From UMGS1889 sp900556055 (GTDB taxonomy: Bacteria; Bacillota; Clostridia; Oscillospirales; Ruminococcaceae): DNA of 64,000 bases. Below are positions 8,396-16,897 of this stretch, piece by piece; the stretch's first letter is position 1; each line of letters begins with the position of its first letter. Under the pieces are notes generated by a model. The model did not search any database and was not told the origin of the DNA. It worked only from the letters and a program-made list of their open reading frames with translations. The translations under genes and the position numbers were made by a program. The stretch covers positions 124,001-188,000 of the forward strand of contig CABQEV010000002.1 of assembly GCA_902463265.1 (NCBI GenBank), in the 5' to 3' direction.

Positions 8396-9001
8396 ATGGC
8401 GGTTAAGGATCATTCACTTGATGAAAAAATAATAAAGGCAGCTATGGACGAGTTCAAGGAAAATGACTTTCTGAAGGCTTCGCTGAATAAGATCGCCGAA
8501 AGAGCGGGACTTACGACAGGAGCTGTCTATACACGGTACAAAAGCAAGGACGAGCTTTTTTGCAGTCTTGTTTATCCGCTTCTGGAGGAGATGCAGCGCC
8601 GTTTTTCCCCTCTTGAAAAGGCTTATAATGACGTAAGGGACAGTGAGGATATCGGTGATATCTTAAAGGTTATCCGCATTGAGCGTCAGATATACGTGGA
8701 TATTTTATTTTCCTATTATGATGAATGTGTTCTGCTTTTCTGCCGAAGCACGGGAAGCTCGGTCGAAGCACAGCTTAACAAATGGACAAATCAAAAGGCT
8801 GTGTCAACTGCCGAATTTATCCGTCAGAGGGCGAAAAAAGAGATAGATACCGACCTTATCGAGCTTATAATGAATGAACAGTTCCAGTTTTACAGGCAGG
8901 TGCTGCAAAAAGGCTTTGACAAGGAAAAAACGGTAAGGCTTATGGACAGCGTTGAGGAATTTCACGAATCGGGCTGGAAGGGTCTTTTTGAAAAAATATA
9001 A
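8396..9001 (+). CDS. TetR/AcrR family transcriptional regulator
   Basis: A 201-residue regulator with an N-terminal helix-turn-helix: AAMDEFKENDFLKASLNKIA, then ERAGLTTGAVYTRYKSKDEL, the usual TetR signature at residues about 15-55. The remaining helical domain is ligand binding and unclassified. The ATG at 8396 follows AAAGGTGAG. It is the first gene of the operon that continues with the fused ECF module, and the perfect operator in its promoter implies that it represses the whole operon. The inducer is unknown and is likely related to the transported substrate. Confidence 0.92.
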   Translation: MAVKDHSLDEKIIKAAMDEFKENDFLKASLNKIAERAGLTTGAVYTRYKSKDELFCSLVYPLLEEMQRRFSPLEKAYNDVRDSEDIGDILKVIRIERQIYVDILFSYYDECVLLFCRSTGSSVEAQLNKWTNQKAVSTAEFIRQRAKKEIDTDLIELIMNEQFQFYRQVLQKGFDKEKTVRLMDSVEEFHESGWKGLFEKI

Positions 9002-9077
9002 GATATTTTAAAATGTGTCATATGGCACATTTTTTATGAATTACAGTTAGTTTATGCTAATTTGTGTGGGAGAAAAA

Positions 9078-11261
9078 ATGTCAGAAAAAAATTATGCTGC
9101 GGAATTTGATATAAAATTCCGATATTCGGAAGAAAAAAAGCCTGCACTCATTGCACAGGGCGGGATAGAAAAGGGAAAATGCATAGTTCTCTGCGGGGGG
9201 AGCGGCTGCGGAAAAACAACGCTGCTGCGGTGTCTGAACCGACTTGTCCCGACATTTTACGACGGATTGCTGAAAGGCTTCTGCCGCTTAAACGGCAGGG
9301 ACACGGGCGATATGTCCATAGGCGAGGTCGGAGAACTGGCAGCTTCGGTATTTCAGGATCCGAGAAGTCAGTTTTTCACCGTGAACAGCTGCACGGAGAT
9401 CGCATTCGGACTTGAAAATTTCGGTGCTTCCCGAGAGGAGATAATAAAGCGGACGGACAAGGCGTTTTCCGTTTTTGATATGGAAAAGCTGCGTGACCGC
9501 AATGTTTACGAGCTTTCCTGCGGCGAGCGTCAGCTTGTGTCGATACTGTCGGCATGGGCGGCTGATACAGATATAATGCTGCTTGATGAACCGACAGCGA
9601 ACCTTGACCACGCTGCGGTCGAACGCTTCCGCAAGATGCTTTTTAAGCTGAAATCGCAGGGAAAAACGCTTATACTCAGCGAACACAGGCTCTATTATCT
9701 AAGCGGCATTGCAGACGAATACTGGGTGATAGACGGCGGAGAGATTAAGCATCGCTTCACCGCAGAGGAAATGGCTGCGAAAAGCATGGATGAGCTTACG
9801 GAAATGTCGCTGCGCACCACCGATCTTTCACTTGTGAAAATGAAGCGCAGTGAAAAAACTGTCGGCAAGGCAAAATTCGATTTTTCGGCGGAAAATATCG
9901 GCTTTCGCTACAAAAACGGGAGCGGTGTGCTGAACGGGATATCCGTAAATGCAAAGCAGGGCGAGGTCATTGCGATCGCAGGTTCTAACGGCTGCGGAAA
10001 GACCACCTTCGGCAAGATAATTTCGGGGCTTCTTAAACCGACATCGGGCAGCGTTTTATACAACGGACGAAAAATGAAGACTTTGGAAATGAAGCGGAAT
10101 GTAATGTTTGTTATGCAGGAGGCGGAGTTTCAGTTCTTCACGAATTCCGTTATAAATGAGCTTCGCTACGGCAACAAGTGGCATGAGGGACTTTCGGAGG
10201 AGATAGAACGGCTGCTGAAAAAAACGGGAATGTGGGAGGTGCGTGACCGTCACCCGTTCTCGCTTTCGGGAGGGCAGATGCAAAGGCTTAGCCTTATGCT
10301 GGCATATCTTTCGCCGAAGCCGATCGTTGTTCTCGATGAACCGACAGCAGGTCTTGATGCCGCAAGTCTTGAAAGCTGCGGAGAAATAATCTCCGAAATG
10401 AGCCGAAGCAAGCTTGTTTTCATCATAACGCACGACATTGAGCTTATGGCGAAGGTCTGCACACGCTGTATATGCATTTCTGACGGAAAAATAAGCTTTG
10501 AAACGGAGCTGACCGGCGACAGTGATCTTCGTTCGCTCACGTCATATATGGACGAAACCTTCCGTCTTGCGGATAACGCACGGACGCAGAAGAAAAAGCC
10601 TGCCGGACGGATCGACCCGAGGACAAAGCTTCTGTACTGGCTGACGGCGATGACGGCCGTATCTTCAACCTCAGATCCGCTCGTTTATGCGGTCTCGGCG
10701 GCGGTGTTCGCAATGATTCTTTTTGACGGATTTGCGGCACTTTCACTGTGCGGAGCAGGGATATTTTCGCTGCTTTTGCTTATGGATAAGCTTTTCCCCG
10801 ACAGTGTGATGTCGTTCCTTGCCGTTTATTTTCCAAGGCTTTTATCGGCAGGTATGGTATTCTGTACGCTCATTGGCAGAGATGAAGCGTCACGGACTGT
10901 TGCGGCACTGAGAAAATGCCATATTCCCGAAAGGATAATTATGATATGCTCGGTGGTTTTCAGGTTTTTCCCGACGCTCTCCGAGGATATGAAGCTTATG
11001 AATCAGTCCATAGAAACTAGAGGAGCATTTTCATCGGCATTTCAAAAGCTGAAATCCTTTCCCGAATATATCGAGATACATACCGTTCCGATGGCACTGA
11101 GGGTCATACGCATTGCGGAAGCACTCTCGGCATCGGCAGAAACAAGGGGCATCGACCTCAAGCGAAAGCGAAGCTCCTATATTTCCGTAAGCTTCGGAGT
11201 ATGGGACATCATATTTACAGCAATACTTATTGCGGCGGTCATCGTCGGGATAATAATATAA
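9078..11261 (+). CDS. Fused energy-coupling module: two ECF ATPases and an EcfT-like membrane domain
   Basis: A 727-residue single polypeptide joining three proteins that are usually separate. The first ATPase has Walker A GGSGCGKTT near residue 40, signature LSCGERQ and Walker B MLLDEPTANLD. The second has GSNGCGKTT, LSGGQMQR and VVLDEPTAGLD between about residues 265 and 490. The last ~220 residues are a hydrophobic EcfT-like domain beginning RIDPRTKLLYWL and containing a coupling segment SIETRGAF and a final SAETRGIDL. The ATG at 9078 is preferred to an upstream frame start because GGGAG lies six bases before it. Together with the next gene it should form a complete ECF importer. Confidence 0.9.
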   Translation: MSEKNYAAEFDIKFRYSEEKKPALIAQGGIEKGKCIVLCGGSGCGKTTLLRCLNRLVPTFYDGLLKGFCRLNGRDTGDMSIGEVGELAASVFQDPRSQFFTVNSCTEIAFGLENFGASREEIIKRTDKAFSVFDMEKLRDRNVYELSCGERQLVSILSAWAADTDIMLLDEPTANLDHAAVERFRKMLFKLKSQGKTLILSEHRLYYLSGIADEYWVIDGGEIKHRFTAEEMAAKSMDELTEMSLRTTDLSLVKMKRSEKTVGKAKFDFSAENIGFRYKNGSGVLNGISVNAKQGEVIAIAGSNGCGKTTFGKIISGLLKPTSGSVLYNGRKMKTLEMKRNVMFVMQEAEFQFFTNSVINELRYGNKWHEGLSEEIERLLKKTGMWEVRDRHPFSLSGGQMQRLSLMLAYLSPKPIVVLDEPTAGLDAASLESCGEIISEMSRSKLVFIITHDIELMAKVCTRCICISDGKISFETELTGDSDLRSLTSYMDETFRLADNARTQKKKPAGRIDPRTKLLYWLTAMTAVSSTSDPLVYAVSAAVFAMILFDGFAALSLCGAGIFSLLLLMDKLFPDSVMSFLAVYFPRLLSAGMVFCTLIGRDEASRTVAALRKCHIPERIIMICSVVFRFFPTLSEDMKLMNQSIETRGAFSSAFQKLKSFPEYIEIHTVPMALRVIRIAEALSASAETRGIDLKRKRSSYISVSFGVWDIIFTAILIAAVIVGIII

Positions 11262-11279
11262 TTTTTGGAGGATTTTATT

Positions 11280-11873
11280 ATGAACACATCAAAATTAAAG
11301 GTCAAGGACATTATCACCGTGACACTTTTGGCTCTCATCAACGTTGTAATATTTTTCATAAGCTCATTTCTGTATGCTCTGCCGATAACGATAGTGCTTA
11401 TGCCCATATTCTTCTCGCTTCTTGAGGGCGTTGTGTATTTCATTATCGGAACGAAGATAAAAAAGCCCGGCGCAATGATGATATACAGCTTTGTAAGAGG
11501 CATTCTGGGCGGATATCTGCCGTACATAGTATTGTATCTGCTGTCGGGCGTTATTGCCGAGATTATCATGAAAAAGACAGGCTACGGCAATCTTAAGGGA
11601 CTTACCGCAAGCTATATCATAACTCAGGTACTCGCAGGCATCGGCAGCACGATCTATCCTTATGCCATTGCTGCAAAATCAATGGCTGAAAATTCTGTTT
11701 CCGACGGCAGACAGGACGCAATACTTGCAGCTTCTGAGATGCTTGGCTCGTGGGGCGCACCGATACTCCTTGTCGGAATAATCGTTGCGGCATTTATCGG
11801 TGCAATGATAGGCTCAAAGATAGTCAGGAAGCATATCACAGCCGACAGCACGGAGGACGGAAATGAATTCTGA
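11280..11873 (+). CDS. MptD/Trep_Strep family ECF S component
   Basis: A 197-residue integral membrane protein with about five to six hydrophobic segments and the family-typical VKDIITVTLLALINVVIFF opening and LEGVVYFIIGTKIKKPGA loop. It matches the MptD/Trep_Strep group of putative substrate-binding S components. The ATG at 11280 follows GGAGG; the longer TTG frame would start within the ribosome binding site. It follows the fused EcfAAT gene by 18 bp and overlaps the next ABC gene by 11 bp. Substrate is not known. Related S components sit beside metal-chelate or heme-type exporters, so a tetrapyrrole or siderophore-like substrate is a reasonable guess only. Confidence 0.8.
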   Translation: MNTSKLKVKDIITVTLLALINVVIFFISSFLYALPITIVLMPIFFSLLEGVVYFIIGTKIKKPGAMMIYSFVRGILGGYLPYIVLYLLSGVIAEIIMKKTGYGNLKGLTASYIITQVLAGIGSTIYPYAIAAKSMAENSVSDGRQDAILAASEMLGSWGAPILLVGIIVAAFIGAMIGSKIVRKHITADSTEDGNEF

Positions 11874-13593
11874 CAATAAACAGCCGTATTTTTTCGGGGA
11901 GCTTGGCAGCTTTATGAAGCCCTATGGCACACAGTACGGTCTGTCGGTCGCTGTGAGCGTGGCTGCTGTCGCTTCGGGACTTGCCGCTTATGCATTTGCA
12001 GGAATTATTGCAGGAAAGCTTTTTTCGGGAAATGCGGAGATACGTTCACTGATGATATATGCAGCCTTGTCGGCTGTGTGCAGGCTGCTCAACGGTATAC
12101 TTATCAACACTTCAACGTGGATATCACATCACGCCGCATATCATACGCTGAGCGATATACGCAAGGCTCTCATTGAAAAGCTTGTCCGTCTGCCAATGGG
12201 ATATTTCGAGGAGAACGGCAGCGGACGCTTAAAGGCAATGCTCACCGACCATATTGAGGGAATGGAACGCACTCTTGCTCACATGCTGCCCGAGCTGACG
12301 GCAAATCTGCTTGCTCCTGCGGCGATGATGATATGGAGCTTTTTCATTGATTGGCGGCTTGCGCTGTGCATACTTATATGGATAATCATAGGCTTTTCTG
12401 CAACGGGCGGAATGATGAAAAATTACGCCGAAAAGTATGCAGGGCAGATAGCTGCGATGAAGTCGATGAATCAGGCTGTGACGGAATATGTCGGCGGCAT
12501 TGAGGTGATAAAAAACTTCGGACGTGCCGATGAGTGCTATGGAAAATTCAAGGAAGCCGTTTACGGTCACGCAGAGTACAACATAAACTGGCAGAAGGAA
12601 ACGCAGATATATTCCTCGCTCGGAATGGCGATAGCTCCGTTTTCGGTTTTCCCCGTGCTTATTGCAGGCGTGATCTTTTACAATAACGTTACGCTTGCAC
12701 CCGAAACGTTTTTTATGATGATACTGCTTTCGCTGGGCATTTTCCGACCGCTTATGCAGGCAATGTCCTACTTCGACCAGCTTGCGCAGATGGGAACGAA
12801 CGCAAAGGAAATAAAGGATATTCTCAATTATTCCGAGCTTAAAAGGGGAAATGATGAAATATCGGGTGCTGATATTGAGCTTTCGGACGTGACATTTTCC
12901 TATTCGGGGGAAGAAGAGCCTGCGGCAGACCATATTTCCGTAAAAGTCTCCTCGGGAACGATGCTTGCGCTTGTCGGTCCGTCGGGAAGCGGAAAATCAA
13001 CGGCAGCAAAGCTTATCGCAGGATATTGGGACGCTGACGGCGGTAATATCTTCATCGGCGGAAAGAGCATTTCGGAGATATCTCAGTGTTCGCTCAACAA
13101 AAACATTGCTTATGTCGATCAGGACACGTTTCTTTTTGATACATCGATAATGGAAAATATCCGAATGGGCGATCCGTCCGCATCAGACGATGAGGTCATA
13201 AAAGCTGCAAAGGCGGCAGGCTGCGATGATTTTATCAGGGCATTGCCACAGGGATATATGACAACGGCGGGAGCGGCAGGCGGAAGACTTTCGGGCGGCG
13301 AACGCCAGCGTATAGCCATTGCAAGAGCAATGATGAAAAATGCTCCCATAATGATACTTGACGAAGCCACCGCAAGCTCCGATCCCGAAAACGAAGCATC
13401 GATACAGACTGCTCTTTCGGCTGCGGCGAGGGGAAGAACTCTTGTTGTGATTGCACACAGGCTTTCCACTGTAATGAATGCGGAGCAGATAGCGTATGTG
13501 AAAAACGGCAGGATAGAAGCCGTCGGAACTCACACCGAGCTGCTCGAAAAATGCCCCGATTATGCAAAGCAGTGGGCATTGTCGGAGGGATAA
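11863..13593 (+). CDS. ABC half-transporter, IrtA-like (membrane plus ATPase)
   Basis: A 576-residue type I ABC half-transporter: six membrane segments in residues about 20-310, then an ATPase with Walker A VGPSGSGKST, signature LSGGERQRIAIARA and Walker B IMILDEATASSD. It pairs with the next gene as a heterodimer, since both are of nearly identical length and adjacent. The ATG at 11863 overlaps the end of the S-component gene. Exporter-fold pairs of this kind include IrtAB and YbtPQ, which import metal siderophores despite the exporter fold. Direction and substrate cannot be fixed from sequence. Confidence 0.88.
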   Translation: MNSDNKQPYFFGELGSFMKPYGTQYGLSVAVSVAAVASGLAAYAFAGIIAGKLFSGNAEIRSLMIYAALSAVCRLLNGILINTSTWISHHAAYHTLSDIRKALIEKLVRLPMGYFEENGSGRLKAMLTDHIEGMERTLAHMLPELTANLLAPAAMMIWSFFIDWRLALCILIWIIIGFSATGGMMKNYAEKYAGQIAAMKSMNQAVTEYVGGIEVIKNFGRADECYGKFKEAVYGHAEYNINWQKETQIYSSLGMAIAPFSVFPVLIAGVIFYNNVTLAPETFFMMILLSLGIFRPLMQAMSYFDQLAQMGTNAKEIKDILNYSELKRGNDEISGADIELSDVTFSYSGEEEPAADHISVKVSSGTMLALVGPSGSGKSTAAKLIAGYWDADGGNIFIGGKSISEISQCSLNKNIAYVDQDTFLFDTSIMENIRMGDPSASDDEVIKAAKAAGCDDFIRALPQGYMTTAGAAGGRLSGGERQRIAIARAMMKNAPIMILDEATASSDPENEASIQTALSAAARGRTLVVIAHRLSTVMNAEQIAYVKNGRIEAVGTHTELLEKCPDYAKQWALSEG

Positions 13594-13596
13594 GCT

Positions 13597-15330
13597 ATGA
13601 TAAATACGTTCAGAAAAATATGGGCGTTCGGAAATGCCCGCAAAAAATATTTCATCTCGGCGATAGCTGCGAATATTTTCAGAAGCTTGTTGGGGATAAC
13701 GCAGCTTTATGCGATAATGACAGTGACGGACGCTGTTTTCGGCAAGGGCGGGAACACAGTAGCAAAGCTTGTGATACTCACGGCTGTGTCTGTTGTCGGA
13801 AACCTTGCCGCAAGCTATTTTGAGCAGACGAACGCAATGAAAGCAGGCTTTCTTATGACCGCCGACAAGCGTATCTCACTGGGTGAAATGCTGCGCAGGG
13901 TGCCGCTCGGTGTTCTCAGCGACATTTCGGGCGGACGCATTACAGCTTCGATGACAACGACCCTGCAGGGTGTTGAAACGGGAGCAACAATGTCGCTCAT
14001 CTCCGTAGTTTCGGGACTTTTCAGCTCTGCCGCAATGTTTTTGTTTATGATTTTTTACGATGTGCGGATAGGCTTGCTGACGGGTGCGGGAATAGTATGC
14101 TATCTTGCAGTGGTTGCTTTTCAGATGAAGATATCGCAGAAAAATGCACCTGCACTCACAGCGGCGCAGAGCCGTCTTTCCGACAGTATCCTCACATTTT
14201 TGCAGGGCATAAAGGTAACAAAGGCTTTCGGCTTTGAGAAAAGCGGCAGAGATACCGAAGATGCTGTTGATGAAAGCTGCAAAGCAAATCTTAAGCTCAC
14301 GGATATCTCAATGCCGACTCAGTTTCTTGCGTATATCGTCATTGCTATTTTTGAAGCTGCGATAATGCTTGCTGCTGTTTACAGATGCGCCGTGACGGGG
14401 GAGATCACATTTTCATACGCAGTCATGCTGATAATATTCAGCTTTATGGTCTATGCTTCGCTCAATCAGGCAGGCTCTGCACTTTCGATGACAGGAATGC
14501 TTGACAGTGCTATAGATGAGATAACAGAGCTTGAAAAGTGCGAAACACTCACGGAATATGAACCCATTCTTTCCGCATCGGGAAATGAGATAGTATTCAG
14601 CAATGTTTCATTCTCTTATGGCGAGAATGAAGTGCTGAAAAACATTTCAACGGTGATAAAAGAGGGCGAACTTACGGCGGTGATAGGTCCGTCAGGCTCC
14701 GGAAAAACTACCCTTTGTCAGCTTATCCCACGTTTCAGAGACGTTTCCTCGGGAACAGTCAGCATCGGCGGCGCAGATGTCCGACATATGAGATACGAAG
14801 AGATAATGTCAAGGATAAGTATGGTTTTTCAGCGGGTGTATCTGTTTGAGGACACAGTTATGAACAATATCCGCTTCGGAAAGCCCGACGCTTCGGACGA
14901 AGAGGTCTATTCAGCTGCAAAAGCGGCACGGTGCGATGATTTTATAAGAGAACTTCCGAATGGTTATGATACAGTCCTTTCGGAGGGCGGAAGCAGTCTT
15001 TCGGGCGGTGAAAAGCAGAGAATATCCATTGCAAGAGCCATACTTAAGGATTCGCCCATTATAATCCTCGATGAAGCCACAAGTGCGCTCGATGCTGAAA
15101 ATGAGCAGAAGATATTAGCTGCACTTGGCGAACTTACCCGTGGCAAAACGGTCATTATGATAGCTCACCGCATTAACACCATAAAAAATGCCGACCACAT
15201 AATTGCAGTTGAGAACGGCAGCATAGTTCAGGAGGGTACTCATTCCGAGCTTATTTCACAAAAGGGATTATATGCCGATTTTATTGCCGCAAGGGAAAAG
15301 GCGGCAGGCTGGAAGCTTGAAAGAGCTTAA
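13597..15330 (+). CDS. ABC half-transporter, IrtB-like (membrane plus ATPase)
   Basis: A 577-residue partner of the preceding half-transporter, starting three bases after its stop. It has a six-helix domain in the first ~310 residues, then Walker A IGPSGSGKTT, signature LSGGEKQRISIARA and Walker B IIILDEATSALDAE, followed by the H-loop IAHRINTI. Both ATPase sites look intact in both subunits. It is the last gene of the TetR operon. A 107-bp hairpin repeat lies between its end and the convergent gene at 15532. Confidence 0.88.
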   Translation: MINTFRKIWAFGNARKKYFISAIAANIFRSLLGITQLYAIMTVTDAVFGKGGNTVAKLVILTAVSVVGNLAASYFEQTNAMKAGFLMTADKRISLGEMLRRVPLGVLSDISGGRITASMTTTLQGVETGATMSLISVVSGLFSSAAMFLFMIFYDVRIGLLTGAGIVCYLAVVAFQMKISQKNAPALTAAQSRLSDSILTFLQGIKVTKAFGFEKSGRDTEDAVDESCKANLKLTDISMPTQFLAYIVIAIFEAAIMLAAVYRCAVTGEITFSYAVMLIIFSFMVYASLNQAGSALSMTGMLDSAIDEITELEKCETLTEYEPILSASGNEIVFSNVSFSYGENEVLKNISTVIKEGELTAVIGPSGSGKTTLCQLIPRFRDVSSGTVSIGGADVRHMRYEEIMSRISMVFQRVYLFEDTVMNNIRFGKPDASDEEVYSAAKAARCDDFIRELPNGYDTVLSEGGSSLSGGEKQRISIARAILKDSPIIILDEATSALDAENEQKILAALGELTRGKTVIMIAHRINTIKNADHIIAVENGSIVQEGTHSELISQKGLYADFIAAREKAAGWKLERA

Positions 15331-15397
15331 TGTAAAACAGCCGATTTTATGTTGCTGAGGCGGTTTATAGAAATACAGCAAAATAATCAGCTCTTGA

Positions 15398-15504
15398 TTA
15401 TAATAAAAACCATTAGAATTATGGAGAAGAAATCGCCACAAAAGCTTTGATATATGCGGTTTTGCGGCGAGAGATTCCCATAATTCAATGGGTTTTTAGT
15501 ATTA
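15398..15504. repeat. 107-bp hairpin repeat element, copy 1
   Basis: This block recurs at 54394-54500 with only two differences in 107 bp. Its ends are imperfect inverted repeats (AATAAAAACCATT and AATTATGG at the left, CCATAATT and AATGGGTTTTTAGTATT at the right) and the centre holds a nested stem (TCGCCACAAAA with TTTTGCGGCGA, one mismatch in this copy). The whole element can fold into one long hairpin. It has no coding capacity and lies between convergent genes, where it may also terminate transcription. MITE-like origin is an inference; no clear target duplication is visible. Confidence 0.8.
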
Positions 15505-15531
15505 TATACCTTTTTCGGGACATTCCGCCGC

Positions 15532-16653
15532 TCAATACTCATCAAGAAAGCAGTGTGTTCCGTTATCGTCTTTGTATGCGATGACCGTGTTGAGGTTGAC
15601 GTTTTCAACGCTTCGGAATATGTTCATTTCGACCTGCAGATTTGTCTTTTTCATCTCTGCGATAAGCCGCTTTATCTCCTGACGCTTTGAACCGGTATTT
15701 GTCGGTGTGCAGGTAGTGCAGGTATCGGTAAATCTGCATGCGCACTGGATAAAATGCAGATCGTTATAGTCACGCCAATGCTTGATCTCGTCTTCGTGGA
15801 TAAGGTACATAGGGCGGATAAGCTCCATTCCTTCAAAATTCGTGCTGTGGAGCTTCGGCATCATAGTCTGCACCTGACCGCCGTACAGCATGCCCATCAG
15901 GATAGTTTCGATAACGTCATCAAAATGATGTCCGAGAGCGATCTTATTGCAGCCAAGCTCCTTAGCCTTGCTGTAAAGATGTCCTCTTCTCATTCTTGCA
16001 CAGAGATAGCACGGAGATTTTTCCACGTTATAGACAGCCTCAAAAATGTCCGATTCAAATATGGTTATGGGAATAGACAGCGCCTCGGCATTTTTTTCGA
16101 TAATGCTCCTGTTTTCGGGGCTGTAACCGGGATCCATAACAAGAAAAACAAGCTCAAACGGGAATTTATCGTGCCTTTTAAGCTCCTGGAAAAGCTTTGC
16201 CATAAGCATTGAATCCTTGCCGCCTGAGATACAGACCGCTATTTTGTCACCCGGACATACAAGATCGTAGGTCGTGACAGCCTTGGCGAATTTGCTCCAT
16301 ATAGTTTTGCTGAATTTCTTTCTTATGCTTTTTTCTGCCAGTGAAGTTTTTTCGGCATTTTCGAGCTTTGTGCGCAGCCATTCGACATATCCGCCTGTCA
16401 GATTATACGCATCAAATCCCTGTTCACACAGTTCATCCGCTGTTTCACGGCTTATCTCTCCGCTTTTGCAGCAGATTATCAGCTTTTTGTCCTTCGGCAG
16501 AGAAGAAATGCTTTCATTTATTGTTTCCTGAGGTATATTTACGGCACTTTCGATATGCCCGTATTCAAAGGCATATTCATCTCTGATATCTATGAGCATA
16601 AAGCTGTCGGGCATGAGATCTTTCAGTTCAGTGAGGGTCATTTCCTTATTCAT
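15532..16653 (-). CDS. Rhodanese-TtcA fusion, PP-loop tRNA thiolation-type protein
   Basis: A 373-residue two-domain protein. Residues 1-95 are a rhodanese domain with catalytic Cys62 in the six-residue loop CKSGEIS. The rest is a PP-loop ATPase of the TtcA family: SGGKDS at about 143-148, CYLC at 215-218 for an Fe-S cluster, and LGHHFDDVIETILM. TtcA proteins make 2-thiocytidine in tRNA. The fused rhodanese probably passes persulfide sulfur directly to the PP-loop domain. The ATG at 16653 is chosen because AAAAGGAG lies nine bases upstream and inside the longer frame. It converges with the ABC operon. Confidence 0.85.
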   Translation of the reverse strand: MNKEMTLTELKDLMPDSFMLIDIRDEYAFEYGHIESAVNIPQETINESISSLPKDKKLIICCKSGEISRETADELCEQGFDAYNLTGGYVEWLRTKLENAEKTSLAEKSIRKKFSKTIWSKFAKAVTTYDLVCPGDKIAVCISGGKDSMLMAKLFQELKRHDKFPFELVFLVMDPGYSPENRSIIEKNAEALSIPITIFESDIFEAVYNVEKSPCYLCARMRRGHLYSKAKELGCNKIALGHHFDDVIETILMGMLYGGQVQTMMPKLHSTNFEGMELIRPMYLIHEDEIKHWRDYNDLHFIQCACRFTDTCTTCTPTNTGSKRQEIKRLIAEMKKTNLQVEMNIFRSVENVNLNTVIAYKDDNGTHCFLDEY

Positions 16654-16766
16654 CTGTATTCGCTCCTTTTCTGTCATATATTATATCACATAATATCTAT
16701 CGTGTCTATAGGCTTTGTTAAATCTCCTGCGTTTCCTTAATAAAATGTTAAATATATCATTAACGC

Positions 16767-16795
16767 TTGAAAATTATCCGATAATGTGATATACT
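16767..16795 (+). promoter_or_regulatory. Promoter of the MATE gene
   Basis: TTGAAA at 16767-16772, a 17-bp spacer and TATACT at 16790-16795. The transcript would start near 16802. Confidence 0.75.
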
Positions 16796-16838
16796 GTCAT
16801 GCAGAAAATCAGTGTGAATTTTTCTGAGATCTGTTTTC

Positions 16839-16872
16839 GTCACACCCTCTTTGCGGGGGTGTGGCGTTTTTT
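16839..16872 (+). terminator. Leader terminator (possible attenuator) before the MATE gene
   Basis: A stem (CACACCC at 16841-16847 with GGGTGTG at 16857-16863, extended by flanking pairs) is followed by a run of seven T. It lies between the promoter at 16767-16795 and the start codon at 16898, so it would end most transcripts unless read-through is induced. The leader before it is only about 40 bases, too short for most riboswitches. Confidence 0.7.
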
Positions 16873-16897
16873 TGTCGGAAAGGGGATACAAGGTAAA

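Noticed and set aside
8235..8432. 65-codon frame upstream of the TetR gene
   Set aside because: It runs through a terminator, a promoter and the palindromic operator, so its sequence is explained by these elements.
16799..16897. N-terminal extension of the MATE protein
   Set aside because: It would begin upstream of the predicted transcription start and be translated through an intrinsic terminator hairpin; the ATG at 16898 matches the family start.
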